Part shown: positions 1 to 10,199 of the stretch, in pieces | Numbering within the stretch: the stretch's first letter is position 1 | Layout of the letters: every line of letters starts with the position of its first letter | Assembly: GCF_030445035.2 (NCBI RefSeq) | Contig: NC_080702.1 | Location: 28,722,053-28,786,052 of the forward strand | Reading direction: 5' to 3' | DNA length: 64,000 nt | From: Dasypus novemcinctus | Taxonomy: Eukaryota; Chordata; Mammalia; Cingulata; Dasypodidae | The notes under the pieces: generated by a model | Told to the model about the DNA's origin: nothing | Seen by the model: only the letters and a program-made list of their open reading frames with translations | The model's database searches: none | Position numbers and translations under genes: made by a program

Positions 1-415
1 CCATTTTTTAAATGGGTTGTTTTGCTTTTTATTTTTGAGATATAGGAGTTCTTTTTATATGCAGGATATAAGTCTCCTATTAGATACATGGTTACCAAAT
101 ATTTTCTCCCATTGGGTAGGCTCTCTTTCCACTTTCTTGACAAACTCCTTTGAGGTGCAAAAGGCTTTAATTTTGAGGAAGTCCCATTTATCTATTTGTT
201 CTTTTGCTGTTCGTGCTTTGGGTGTGAGTTCATAAAGCCATTTCCTATTACAAAGTCCTATAGATGCTTCCCTACATTGCTTTCCAAGGTCTTTCTGGTC
301 TTGGCTCTTACATTTAGGTCCTTGATCCATCTTGATTTGATTTTCGTATAAGGCGTGGGATGGTAATCCTCTTTCCTTCTTTTGCATATGGATATCCAAT
401 TCTCTAGCAGGTGCC
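1..415 (-). mobile_element. L1 fragment, ORF2 C-terminal region, antisense
   Basis: The minus strand reads as the C-terminal part of a LINE-1 ORF2 protein, with the familiar segment DKWDFLKIKAFCTS followed by an EPTQWEKIFGNH-like stretch. It runs off the left edge of the window, so the insertion is incomplete here. It sits in the intron just upstream of the zinc-finger exon that begins at 454. It lacks the reverse transcriptase and endonuclease parts and cannot move. Confidence 0.9.
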
Positions 416-453
416 TTCTTCTTTATAAGAAGTATTTGTTATTTTCGTTTCAG

Positions 454-637
454 ATGATGAGACTCAATTGCAAGCCAATAGGTCATTTTCTCAGGAGGAT
501 ATATTTGTGAAAAACATATGCAAAGAAGAGAAAATAACAAGGTTCACAAAAGATGATTCCAGGGTCTACATTTTAGGAAAAAATATGGAAATCCATAGAA
601 TTGAAGATCAACACAGACACCAGGGGGGAAATCTGAG
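454..637 (+). CDS. Zinc-finger gene, penultimate coding exon (linker)
   Basis: A 184-base exon is supported by an acceptor (pyrimidine-rich tract ending TTTCAG at 448-453) and a strong donor, GTGAGT, at 638-643. Between them one frame is fully open. It begins with two bases of a split codon, then 60 codons reading DETQLQANRSFSQEDIF and onward, and ends with the two bases AG. The next exon opens at 1680 with A after TTTTTAACAG, which completes AGA (Arg) and continues in frame into the finger exon. This phase match is the main evidence that the exon is real. Acidic, fingerless linkers like this lie between the KRAB box and the finger array in KRAB zinc-finger genes. No KRAB exon is visible, because only L1 sequence lies upstream. 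The peptide is too short and variable to name the gene. Confidence 0.8.
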
Positions 638-727
638 GTGAGTACCACTGACAAGAGAAAGGAATATCCCAAGACAGAATCATAGTATGTCATGAAATTA
701 AAACAAAACCAAAAAAAGCAACAAGAA

Positions 728-952
728 AAGAAAGCACAGGGGAGCAGATGTGGCTTAAGCAGTTGAGCATCTGCCTCCCACATGGGAGGTCCTGGGTTCA
801 ACTCCAGTGCCTTCTGGAGAAAAAGAAAAAGCAACAACCAAAACAAATGAGAAAACCAATTCAGGGAAGCTGATGTGGCTCAGTGATTGAGCACTGGCTT
901 CCCACATGAGGTCCTGGGTTCAATCTTTGGTACTTCATTAAAAACACACACA
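728..952 (+). mobile_element. Two short tRNA-like SINEs in tandem
   Basis: Two head-only SINE units, about 110 and 90 bases long, lie in the zinc-finger intron. Each has an A-box-like GATGTGGCT-CAG segment, a CTTCCCACATG stretch, and a B-box-like GGTTCAA (at 793 and 917). Each ends in an A-rich tail. They lack the 300-base body of the long DAS-type copies. Confidence 0.75.
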
Positions 953-1228
953 CAAAAAAAGCTTTAACTCTGTTCATTCTCAGAGAATTTTCACCAAAAA
1001 TATTTTCTTAAATGTGACATAAGTGCTCAGTGTTTGAAACCTAATTCAGTTGGCGATATCAAGAAACTCCATATGTAAGAAACATTGTTTCAGTAATACC
1101 TGTGGTTGAGCCCCCTTCCAGAGCATTCACTTACTCCACTTTCAAAACCAAGATAGGGCACAATATCTTTGCTTTTATTGAAAATGGTAAATATGTAATT
1201 CTAATACATACAGTAAGTTTTCGGGTTT

Positions 1229-1620
1229 GTTTTTTTTTTAAGTTTTATTTTTTTATTTATTTCTCTCCCCTTCCCCACCCCACCCCCAATTGTCTGCTTT
1301 CTGTGTCCTTTTGCTATGTGTTCTTCTGCGTCCGCTTGTCAGCAGCACTGGAATTCTGTGTCTCTCTTTTATTGCATCACCTTGCTGCATCAGCTCTCCC
1401 TGTATGTGGTGCCACTCCTGGGCAGGCTGTACTTTATTTGCACGGAGCGGCTCTCCTTACAGGGTGTTCTCCTTGGGCATGGGGCTCCCTGCGTGTCACA
1501 GCACTCCTTGCGAACATCAGCACTGCATGTGGGCCAGTGAGCCAGGATGCCCTGGGTTTGAACTCTGGACCTCCCATGTGGTAGGCGGACGCTCTATCAG
1601 TTGAGCCAAATCCGCTTCCC
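1229..1620 (-). mobile_element. DAS-type long SINE, antisense, in zinc-finger intron
   Basis: Read on the minus strand it begins GGGAAGCGGATTTGGCTCAA (A box), has the B box GGTTCAAACCC near 1560, and ends in an A-rich tail at the 1229 side. It lies 59 bases before the finger-exon acceptor. An imperfect AGTAAGT duplication flanks it (1212-1218 and 1626-1632). Cys-rich open frames across it on the plus strand are SINE shadows. Confidence 0.85.
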
Positions 1621-1679
1621 ATATAAGTAAGTATTAAATCACTAATAAACATTAATAATATGCTTCTCATTTTTAACAG

Positions 1680-2568
1680 AAATCATATGGTAGAGGGACT
1701 CTGCGAAAGTAATGAAGATATTCATTATGAAGAACGCTTCAACCAGATCCCAAATCTCAATATGTCCAAAAGTCCTCCTGGAATACAACCATATGGATGT
1801 AGCGAATATGGAAAAGTCTTCATGGATCATTCATCCCTTCTGGGACCTATCAGAACTCACACTGAACACAATCCATATGACTATCAGGAAAGTGGAAGCA
1901 AACCCTATGAATATAAAAAATATGGGGAAATCTTCACTTATCCCCAATTTTTTCAAAGATCTGAAAGAAATCACACCGAAGAGAAAACTTATGAATGTAA
2001 GGAATGTGGTAAATACTTCATTTGGCCCTCAAGATATCAGCGGCACATGATAAGACACACCGGAGAGAAACCCTATAAGTGTAAACAGTGTGGTAAAGCC
2101 TTCAGCTGTCCCACTTCTGTTCCAAGACATGAAAAGACACACACTGGAGAGAAACCTTACGAATGTAAACAGTGTGGGAAAGCCTTCAGTTATCCTCAGT
2201 CTTTTCGATTCCATGAAAGAACTCACACTGGAAAGAAACCCTATGAATGCAAGTATTGTGGGAAAGCCTTCAGTTGGCTTCAGTCCTTTCAAGGGCATGT
2301 GAGAATGCACACTGGAGAAAAATACGAGTGTAAACAATGTGGAAAAGTGCTTAATTGTCCCATTTCCTTTCGAAGACATGAAAGCACTCACACTGCAGAG
2401 AAACTCTATAAATGTGAAAAATGTGGGAAAGCATTCTGTTCTTCCAAATCCTTCGAATGTCATGTGAGAACTCACACTGGAGAGAAACCCTATGAATGTA
2501 AACATTGTGGAAAAGCCTTTGTTTGGCGGTCATCCTTACAAAAACATGTGAGAATGCACACTGGGTAG
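1680..2568 (+). CDS. C2H2 zinc-finger protein, terminal finger exon
   Basis: This exon encodes a nuclear DNA-binding protein of the Kruppel type, which in KRAB family members usually acts as a transcriptional repressor. The coding start is the acceptor at 1679/1680; the ATG at 1660 lies in the intron. The first 60 or so residues are linker. Two ruined fingers follow: PYGCSEYGKVF has lost its second Cys, and PYEYKKYGEIF has lost both. Seven intact fingers follow, with their first Cys codons at 1996, 2080, 2164, 2248, 2329, 2413 and 2497. Each has C-x2-C, x12, H-x3-H spacing and TGEKPY-type linkers. The linker before finger 5 has lost one codon (GEKYEC), so the spacing there is 81 instead of 84 bases. 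The frame stops right after HTG of finger 7, where the GAG of a normal HTGEKP linker has become TAG. More finger remnants lie downstream, so the array was once longer. It may be a living but shortened gene. The order of linker, degenerate fingers and intact fingers resembles the ZNF121/ZNF561 group, but that is not proof of orthology. Confidence 0.88.
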
Positions 2569-2828
2569 AAATCCTGTATGTATGAAAAATGTGGGACAGC
2601 TTTGAGTTAAATCCTTTCAAAGTCATGTGAGAATTCACAACTGGAAAGAAACCCTATAGATTTAACTTATGTGAGAAAGCCTAATGCAAATTAATTGACG
2701 TATATAGTCCGGAACATAACAGCACAATGAGCGAAGTCATATATAACAGTTATAAATTTGACGCTGTCTTTATCAGTATCTCATTGTTTAAGTGAACTTC
2801 GAGACTGTCCTGTTCTTTCTCAAATAAA
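2569..2828 (+). other. Zinc-finger gene 3' end: decayed fingers and poly(A) signal
   Basis: After the TAG, the old frame continues with CMYEKCGTALS and another stop. A different frame then reads FQSHVRIH followed by a WKE-type linker. These are the two halves of a former eighth finger, separated by a stop and a frameshift, and a further weak finger start follows. An AATAAA lies at 2823-2828 and could serve as the poly(A) signal, giving a short 3'UTR. Confidence 0.6.
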
Positions 2829-5800
2829 TATTGAGGTAATAATTCAGAAAGTACTCTCTCAACAATGGTGCTTAAGTTTTAGTATTCTTTAATAAGGGGC
2901 CTTTGAAAAATGACACTTTGGTAATGGGATTTTCTTACAGACCTTGTGTGGCAGGTAATAAATGTCAATTTTCCCTTATATACAACATATATTCCTTCTT
3001 TCTTACTGAGAAAGCTTTATTTTTTGGCCAGAAAAGTCTTTTTGCTTCTTAGTAAATATTGTCAGAAACTTTAAGTATGCGAAGTTCCATCTTTGCCATT
3101 GCTCTTTGTCCTTGCACCTCATTTTGGAAAAGAGACTTTGAGTTAAGAAGTGAGCCGTGTGATATGACTCTAACATCTAGCATTGGAGATGGCTCTGCTG
3201 GATTATATTACGTCAGCGTATGAAATGTTGGAAACTACATTCCTCAGACTGCATTCCTTTTATGATTCCATGGTAGAATTCACCAGTAGTGTAACCTGCA
3301 GGAGATTCGTGAGGTACAAGTGAAGAAGCATTTTTTGAAGTTTTTGGAGCTACCACACAAGAAACAAACATATAGGTGCTTGGCAGACACCAGCTGCCAG
3401 CTCATTTTCCTCCTCCTTTGCCTTGCCAATCAAGAGCATCCTCAAAACTAATACCAGCTGGTTGACTGCTGTCTTCTCAGAGGGGTAGTCTTCTGCTGAC
3501 CTCTCCACAAACTCTGCCGCAAACATCTGCCAGCAGTTCGGTGTTGCTGATGCTCGGACCCCCGTTCTCTAGACTGTATTTATATAACGTGGGGTCTTTG
3601 TAATACCCACCTCGTTCTATTAAAACTGCAAGCGGCTACGACAGCTGCAGCGCTGCAGCCAGTAACCCTCAGAGGAGGTCATATCTCCTCCAGCGGAGTG
3701 ACTGCTCCCCTCAGTCCTAGGTGAGAATAAGCACTTTCCTCCTATCAGGCATACTGTGGGCATGTTTAATCACAGCTCAATGTCTGCTGTCAGTATTTCC
3801 TCACTGATTACGTTTAATTATGGATGTTTAAAAACTGCATTTTCTTGTCAAAAGTATCTGTACGTGTTTCTTAGAAATAGCCTCTTAACTGTGTTATCAA
3901 ATAAGTTGTATACCACCAAATATCATCGTCTTTATTTTTCATTTACTTGGAGATCATGTTAAAATATCCCATTGCAATTACAGATTGTTGGATCAACTTG
4001 GTATTTTTGCCAGTTTAATCATTATACGTTGTGAGTGACTAATGCCAGGCGCCTACAAGTTCAGGCCTTTTTCTTTTGGGCAAGTAGTATTGTGTATTCT
4101 TACATAGTTAGATATGTATTTTTTTATTCTTATGGAGCTTTGTCATGAAAATAATTTTTTATTCATTCACAAGAGCAGAGTCATAAATCATGGTTTTCTC
4201 TGTGCCCTCTTGCCAAAGACCATCAGGAACACACCAGGAGTCACAGAGAGGGGGTGGGTATTGAATTGTAGCAATAAGAATCACTGCAGAGTGCCTCCTG
4301 GTACTGGCTCCACCAGAGACCTGCTTTTGGTCCAGGTAAACTGAGTCTCTGTACCCAGCTCCGCTCTGTTTCTAGCTGCAGGACAGTGCATTGCCTGTGA
4401 TTGCAATACCCCAATGACTCTTAAGAAAAGTTTTTTCCATTTGTTCACCATTTTTCTTGTTAGGAGAGTGATGTCTTTTCAGGTCTTTACATATCAGAGT
4501 GGAAACTGGAACGTTGGTTACTATGTATTGGGCAGTTTTAAATGTTCTTTATCTAAAGTAACTCAACATAAAAACTCAAGTTAATCCTTAGCAAACTCCG
4601 TAACACTCTTGTCTCACTCGAGAGGTAACAGAGGACTATATATTAGGGGAATTGCCACAGATCACAAAGATAAGGGCACAGAAGAAAAGTAAGTGAAATA
4701 GAAAATGCATAGAGTGTGGTATATGTATTTTCTCTGGAGGTTGGGGGACTCAGCAAGTGAGAAGATTATTATTTCACTTTAACTTCTGCCATACACTATG
4801 TCCTAATTAAGCTTTGTTTCAGGAACTGCTAGGAGTATTGGCAAATAGTGGGAGGCGATACACACACAGTCCTCCATCTGTGGCTTTAACAGAGTAATGC
4901 TTCCCTATAACAAGGTGTACTCCTGGTTTATCTTCATTTTCCCCAAGATGAAAAGCTCAAGGGTATATGATATGTGTTTATGAGTTTGGACATGAATATG
5001 TGAAACTCGAGGCTTGTGCTTGCTTTGGGCCTCAGGGTGTGGGTTTTGTCTTTATAGTCTATGAAAGATCAAAAATTGCACCCTATGTTGTACATTGTCA
5101 TCTTGCTATTTCTACAGATTGACTGACAGTTTGTACCACAGAAAACCATAGATTTGCCCCTAATACGAGAAGAGTCACAGTCAACGGCACAATAGTCCTG
5201 TAGTGTACTTTCTCCTGTGAAGAGAGTGATAGCAAGTAAACCCACTGTGGTCTCCAGTTAGAAGTAAAGAGTGTTGTGAATGGTGAGAGGGAATTATCCA
5301 AGGAATAGTTGAAATGAGCTGCGGGCGTTGGGTATCAATTTGATTAACATCCCTGTTTAGTAGAAAAGAATCTGTACTTGACATTCTCACACAATAATGT
5401 TAATGCCTTTTTATAAGGCTCAGGAAGGAAGTCTGTTTTCTCTTTCATAGGTCTGACATCTTTGTGCTTAGACTTCCAACAAATGTTAGGGAACAGAAAA
5501 TAAAATAGATTTCTGTTTATTCAAAGAACAAATGAGGTCCGATCTTTGTTTTTCAGTATTAATATATAATTATATATCGCAGCAGAGATTGCGTTTGACA
5601 ATCACCTCCCTCATTGATTTCTTCCTCCCTGTAGTCCCATTGTACAAATGAAGAAAATAACCACAGAGAGCACAGGTTCCAGCCGTAGCTCATACAACTT
5701 AGGCTTACAGTAGAATCTTGCCATTTTGAAGGCCAGTATGTGTCATGATCTGTAATGGGCACTGTGAAAATTCTAAAACCTCAAAAACGTTGCAAGGTAC

Positions 5801-6937
5801 GTTGTAATTACACAGGTTCACAAAAATGTTATAAAACTTTACAAGTAGGATTCAGAAGCCCACAGTTGATTTTTCTTGACCCATCAGGGCTCTCTTGGAA
5901 CTAATTCCATTTATATGTCATTCTGTTAGAGGCAAAAACATGGCTCTAAAGCAGCAGTGGCTGCCAAAGTTAAGAGTGGGGTAAGGGTTTAACTTCAAAT
6001 GGCAATGCAAGAGTGTTTTTTGTGGGGGTAATAGGCTTTTCTGTGTCTTGATTATGGTATGCAATTCTGATTTTGTGAGAATTCCTAGAACTGTACGCTA
6101 TGATGAATGAAGGTTCCTATTTGTAAATAAAAAATAAAAGGTAGTAGAAAACAAAAGAATCCCTGTTAAGGACTAAGAAGAAGCTAAAACTCACCTGAAA
6201 GTTGGTTTTTCTTGACCCATCAGGCTTTCTTGGAACAAATTCTTAAAATAGGAAACACCCTCCAGGGGCACACCTACCCTCACCTCGGTCACATAACCTG
6301 AGAAAGTATAGGGGGCACCTGGAATGTGTCCCTGTATCTACTCCAGGTTACTGAGGTCAAAGATCTTAGAATGCTGTGGTTCTCAAACAAAAAAGTTCAT
6401 CCCCCAGAAGTCCAAAGGGAAACCATCTAGGGGAATCCTAATCCTCGTGTTTCTGAATCCTCTTTGTCCAGGACCTGTCGTGGCTCTACAATTCCCATTC
6501 CAAACCCAACAGCCTTCTTGCTGCAAAACTGCATTAGGGAACTTCATATGAACTGCTTCTAGGGCTATTTCTCTGGTAATTCCACATGAGAGAGTTGAGA
6601 AACGGGGGCGCCGTGAGCCATACTCAACCACGGCAAGGAGCGATCCCCCCCGCCCCCCATGAACATCGACTCAGCATCCGATTGCCAGGTATCTGCCATC
6701 GGTCACAATCTCGAGCCGTCTATGACATTACAGTGAGAACATCCCACCCACTGGGGTGCAGCTCGCGCCCTCACGCTTGGGTCCCACCATCGCCCGCCTC
6801 TGCTGCTCCCCAACACGGAGGCCTGAGGGTGCGATCCGCACAGGTGCCGTCCACTCCCGGGGCCAAACTATCACCAGCAACCCCAGCTTCCCGCCAGCTC
6901 CTGGCAGGGCCTATGGAGCTCTCCCCGCTGCACTCTT
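2829..6937. other. Non-coding stretch, no gene recognised
   Basis: I see no exon with consistent codons and splice sites and no clear young repeat. A direct repeat of about 40 bases occurs at 5865-5908 and 6201-6242 (shared core CTTGACCCATCAGG). The part from 6585 to 6930 is GC-rich with many CpGs and one 125-codon open frame of low-complexity Pro/Ala/Ser composition. It has no recognised domain, and I regard the frame as chance. Confidence 0.5.
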
Positions 6938-7292
6938 TTCTTTTTTTAAGATTGGCTGATTGATTTCTCCCCCCTCCCTCCTTTGTCTGCTCTCTGCTCC
7001 ATTCGCTGTGTGTCCTTCTGTATTCTCATTAGGCGGCTCCAGGAATCAATCCTGGAAATTTCCAGAGTGGGAGAGGTGATCATAGTCTTGTGCCACCTCA
7101 GCTCAATGATCTGCGTCTCTTATTCTCTCTCCTCTGGGTCTCTTTTTGTTGTGTCCTCTTCCTGCTGTACTAGCTATCCACGTGGGCCAGCACTCCTGTG
7201 TGGGACAGCTCACCATACGGGCCAGACATGGAACCCTGGACCTCCCCTATGGTAGACGGGACTCCAATTGCTTGAGCCACATCCGCTTGCCT
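6938..7292 (-). mobile_element. Older divergent SINE, antisense
   Basis: The minus strand starts with a GGCAAGCGGATGTGGCTCAA-like head (A box). It has the GTCTACCATAGGGGAGG segment and a body that diverges from the common copies: an extra AGGCGGCTCCAGGAATCAA-like piece suggests fusion with a second short head unit. It ends in an A-rich tail near 6940. Confidence 0.7.
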
Positions 7293-7440
7293 ATTCTAGT
7301 CAACCTGTGTGTGTGGAGTGGTATCTCACTTGGTTTTGATTTGCATTTCCCTGATGACTAATGATGTCTACCATCTTTTCATATATTATTGGCCATTTGT
7401 ATATCTTCCTTGCAGGAATGCGTATTCAGCACTTTGCCCT
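7293..7440 (-). mobile_element. L1 ORF2 3' fragment, antisense
   Basis: The stretch resembles the widely seen antisense L1 ORF2 end, with TGGTTTTGATTTGCATTTCC followed by a GATGACTAATGATGTC-type segment. It is a short, old, truncated piece bounded by SINE and L1 3'UTR sequence. Confidence 0.75.
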
Positions 7441-8117
7441 TTTTTTTTCTTTTAGAGAAGTGGGTTTACAAATAAATCATGCATGAAATGCAGGGTTCCC
7501 ATATACCACCCTATTATTAATACTTTGCATTGGTGTGCTTATGATTGATGAAAGCACTTTTTTTTTACAGATTTATTTATTTCTCTCCCCTTTCCCCCCC
7601 CCACCCCGGTCGTCTGTTCTCTGTGTCTTATTTGCTGCGTCTTCTTTGTCCGCTTCTGTTGTTGTCAGCGGCATGGGAATCTGTTTCTTTTTGTTGCGTC
7701 ATCTTGTGTCAGCTCTCTGTGTGTGCGGTGCCATTCCTGGGCAAGCTGCACTTTCTTTCGCACTGGGTGGCTCTCCTTACAGGGCGCACTCCTTGCGTGT
7801 GGGGCTCCCCTACGCGGGGGACACCCCTGCGTGGCAGGGCACTCCTTGCGTGCATCAGCACTGCGCATGGGCAGCTCCACACGGGTCAAGGAGGCCCGGG
7901 GTTTGAACCGTGGACCTCCCATGTGGTAGACGGACGCCCTAACCACTGGGCCAAGTCCGCCACTGAAAGCACATTTTAATAATTGTACTATTGACTAACA
8001 GCCCATGGTTTATCTTAGGGTTCACTGTGTTGTACAGTTCCACGGATTTTGAAAAATTTTTTATTCTAGTAACATATGTACAACCTAAAATTTCCTCATT
8101 TAATCACATTCAAATAA
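7441..8117 (-). mobile_element. L1 3'UTR-like fragment, antisense, split by a SINE
   Basis: Segments 7441-7557 and 7964-8117 read together as an antisense L1 3' end (GGGTTCCCATATACCACCCT, then CCCATGGTTTATCTTAGGG). The interruption is exactly the SINE at 7558-7963. A related antisense stretch lies near 17400. Confidence 0.65.
7558..7963 (-). mobile_element. DAS-type long SINE, antisense
   Basis: Full-length copy with a 9-bp target duplication, TGAAAGCAC, at 7549-7557 and 7964-7972. It contains GC-rich, CpG-bearing body segments (CTACGCGGGGGACACCCC), which suggests a fairly young insertion. It landed in an older antisense L1 3' end. Confidence 0.93.
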
Positions 8118-8177
8118 CCCTGGACCTCCTATATGGTAGACGGGAGCCCAATGGGTTGAGCCACATCCGCTTCCCTA
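8118..8177 (-). mobile_element. SINE head fragment, antisense
   Basis: Only the tRNA-like head is present: GGACCTCCTATATGGTAGACG, then GAGCCACATCCGCTTCCC. The body and tail are missing. Confidence 0.65.
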
Positions 8178-8239
8178 TATTCTACTCTTCATTTCCTCTA
8201 GATACGAAACAGCCCCCTCAGGTCCTTAAGAAACACAGT

Positions 8240-8780
8240 TTACAGTAAGCACAGCCTAGAGCTGTTTTACCGCCCCTCAAGTTGCTCCCAGCATGCAATG
8301 CCCTCACGTTCTCTAAAGAAGCTGCGCCTCGGTGCGAGAGTGCGCAGGCGCAGGCGTGCCGGCGGCAGCGGCTTCTTCCTCTGGCCTGGCTGTTGATGTG
8401 ACGCGTCGGCCCTTGGTTCTCCCTTGGGTTTTTGGCAGGATCGGGCACCTCACTGTCATTTCGGCGGTTTTGCTTCTTACTTTGATGCTCGACTGGGAGC
8501 TCAGGGAGGGCAAGAAAGGGGCCCGTCTGCTCGGCCGGCCGCCTTACCTCGGGCGTGATCCCCTCCTGTGTCCAGGGTCCACGCTCAGTTACATCAAAGG
8601 CTTTCGCCGTCCGCAACTTCTTGAGTGCATCCGCCACCTGGGCACGGTGGAGACCTCGGAAGTTCTAACCTTCTGCCTAGCTGGGATTAGGGGTCAACCG
8701 GAAGCTGCATGGTGGAGCTAGGCCTCCTGGGAGAAAGTGGGAACAGCTTCCGCTGAAGGAGGAAGTCTCCGCTGGGCACG
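8240..8780. promoter_or_regulatory. CpG-island-like block, probable bidirectional promoter
   Basis: This block is rich in CpG compared with its AT-rich surroundings and matches no repeat I recognise. It holds motifs typical of housekeeping and zinc-finger promoters: a ZNF143-like CTCCCAGCATGC at about 8286-8297, an NRF1-like TGCGCAGGCGCA at 8341-8352, and ETS-like CCGGAAG at 8698-8704 and CGGAAGT near 8657. No TATA box is obvious. On the minus strand a donor-like GGTAAGG occurs near 8545-8551, so a minus-strand first exon is possible. A 139-codon minus frame (8218-8637) has no recognisable domain. The gene served is not identifiable here. It could also be an orphan island. Confidence 0.6.
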
Positions 8781-9448
8781 CCTGCTACATCATATGTGTA
8801 ATTGGAGTCCCAAAAGGAGAGGAGATAGAGAATAGGGAAGAAACTATATTTAAAGGGATACTAGATAAGAGTTTTCCTTATGTAACTCTAAAATGGATTT
8901 TTTTAAAAAGAAAGAAAAATCTACACCTAGAATTCTTACCAATCAACTTTTACTAGGTTATTCTGTTGTTGCAAACAGCTGGAAAATCCTAGTTGCGTAC
9001 CCCTCAAAGTTAATTTCATGTTAATGTTACTATTGTTTTCAGATTGCCTTCTGGCTTGTATGGTTTCTGTTAAAGAGTTAGTGGTCAGTCTGATTGTTGG
9101 CACTTTGAGGATATTTTCCATTTTCTGGCTTCATTTAAGGTTTTACCCTTTTGGGTAGTTTTCTTTATTTCAGTATGGCGTGTGTGGCGTATTGTATTAT
9201 GGCCTCGTGTTCAATGCATCTGGCTTTGCCTGAAGTTGCATTGGCCAAGGAAATGAAAAAAATGACACATGGCACTTCCAGAACCATTGTATGTTTCTGC
9301 CATTGCTCATTTCCCTCTGCCAGTTGACCAGTGTGTCCCAGACAGTGGTGCTCCTTCAGCCTGTGTCCTGGAATGAAGAGAATGGAATAGAGCTACAGCC
9401 AATCTGAAGACTACATGAAACATCAACAAGAAATAAAGATGAATGAAA
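8781..9448. other. Intergenic, nothing recognised
   Basis: AT-rich single-copy-looking sequence, with no supported exon, RNA gene or repeat boundary. Confidence 0.4.
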
Positions 9449-9458
9449 ATACTATCTG

Positions 9459-9872
9459 GAAAGTGGACTTGGCCCAATGGATAGGGCATCCGCCTACCAC
9501 ATGGGAGGTCCACGGTTCAAACCCCAGGCCTCCTTGACCCATGTGGAGCTGGCCCATGCACAGTGCTGATGCGCGCAAGGAGTGCCAAGCCACGGAGAGG
9601 GGTCCCCCGCATAGGAGAGCCCCATGCACAAGGAGTGCGCCCCGTAAGGAGAGCCACCCAGTGCGAAAGAAAGTGCAGCCTGCCCAAGAATGGTGCCGCA
9701 CACACAGAGAGCTGACACAATGAGATGATGCAACGAGAAGAAACACAGATTCCCAGTGCCACTGATAAGGATAGAAGTGGTCACAGAAGAACACACAGCA
9801 AATGGACACAGAGAGCAGACAACTGGGGGGGGGGAGTGGAGAGAAAAAATAAAAAATCTTTTTTAAAGAAAG
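9459..9872 (+). mobile_element. DAS-type long SINE, sense
   Basis: The copy starts GGAAAGTGGACTTGGCCCAA and has the B box GGTTCAAACCCC. A poly-G stretch near 9827-9836 precedes the tail. The 10-bp target duplication ATACTATCTG lies at 9449-9458 and 9873-9882. Confidence 0.93.
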
Positions 9873-10199
9873 ATACTATCTGACCCTTTTGCATTAAGAG
9901 AAATTGTCACCAACAGGTTCTCATGAAAGAAAGAAGGAAAATGATGCAAGATAGAAGCAGAGAGATACAGGACAAAGAAAAAGTAGTTGACTAAACAGAT
10001 CTGTGTAAAGCAGTAATATTTTTCAAGGATATAGCTCAATGACCATGGAAGAGTGTTTGAAAGGAAGAATCCTTTCTGAAATTGGAATGTGAGAAAAGGA
10101 TGAAGGTGGAAAGCAAGTTTAAAAAGAAAAACTGAACTAAAATCAAACGTGGAATATGCAAAGACATATTATAAAAGTGTTTCATGAAGTAAGGAGTAT

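Noticed and set aside
2029..2505. 158-codon frame antisense to the zinc-finger exon
   Set aside because: Repeated Phe/Ser/Val-rich shadow of the finger repeats; the plus strand has the C2H2 pattern.
8218..8637. 139-codon minus-strand frame in the CpG block
   Set aside because: No domain, crosses the promoter-like motifs, and a donor-like site interrupts it. I keep only the promoter call.
9480..9520. tRNA gene, suggested by A box and B box
   Set aside because: The tRNA-like head is followed by a SINE body and A-rich tail, and dozens of copies exist. It is the Pol III promoter of the SINE, not a functional tRNA.
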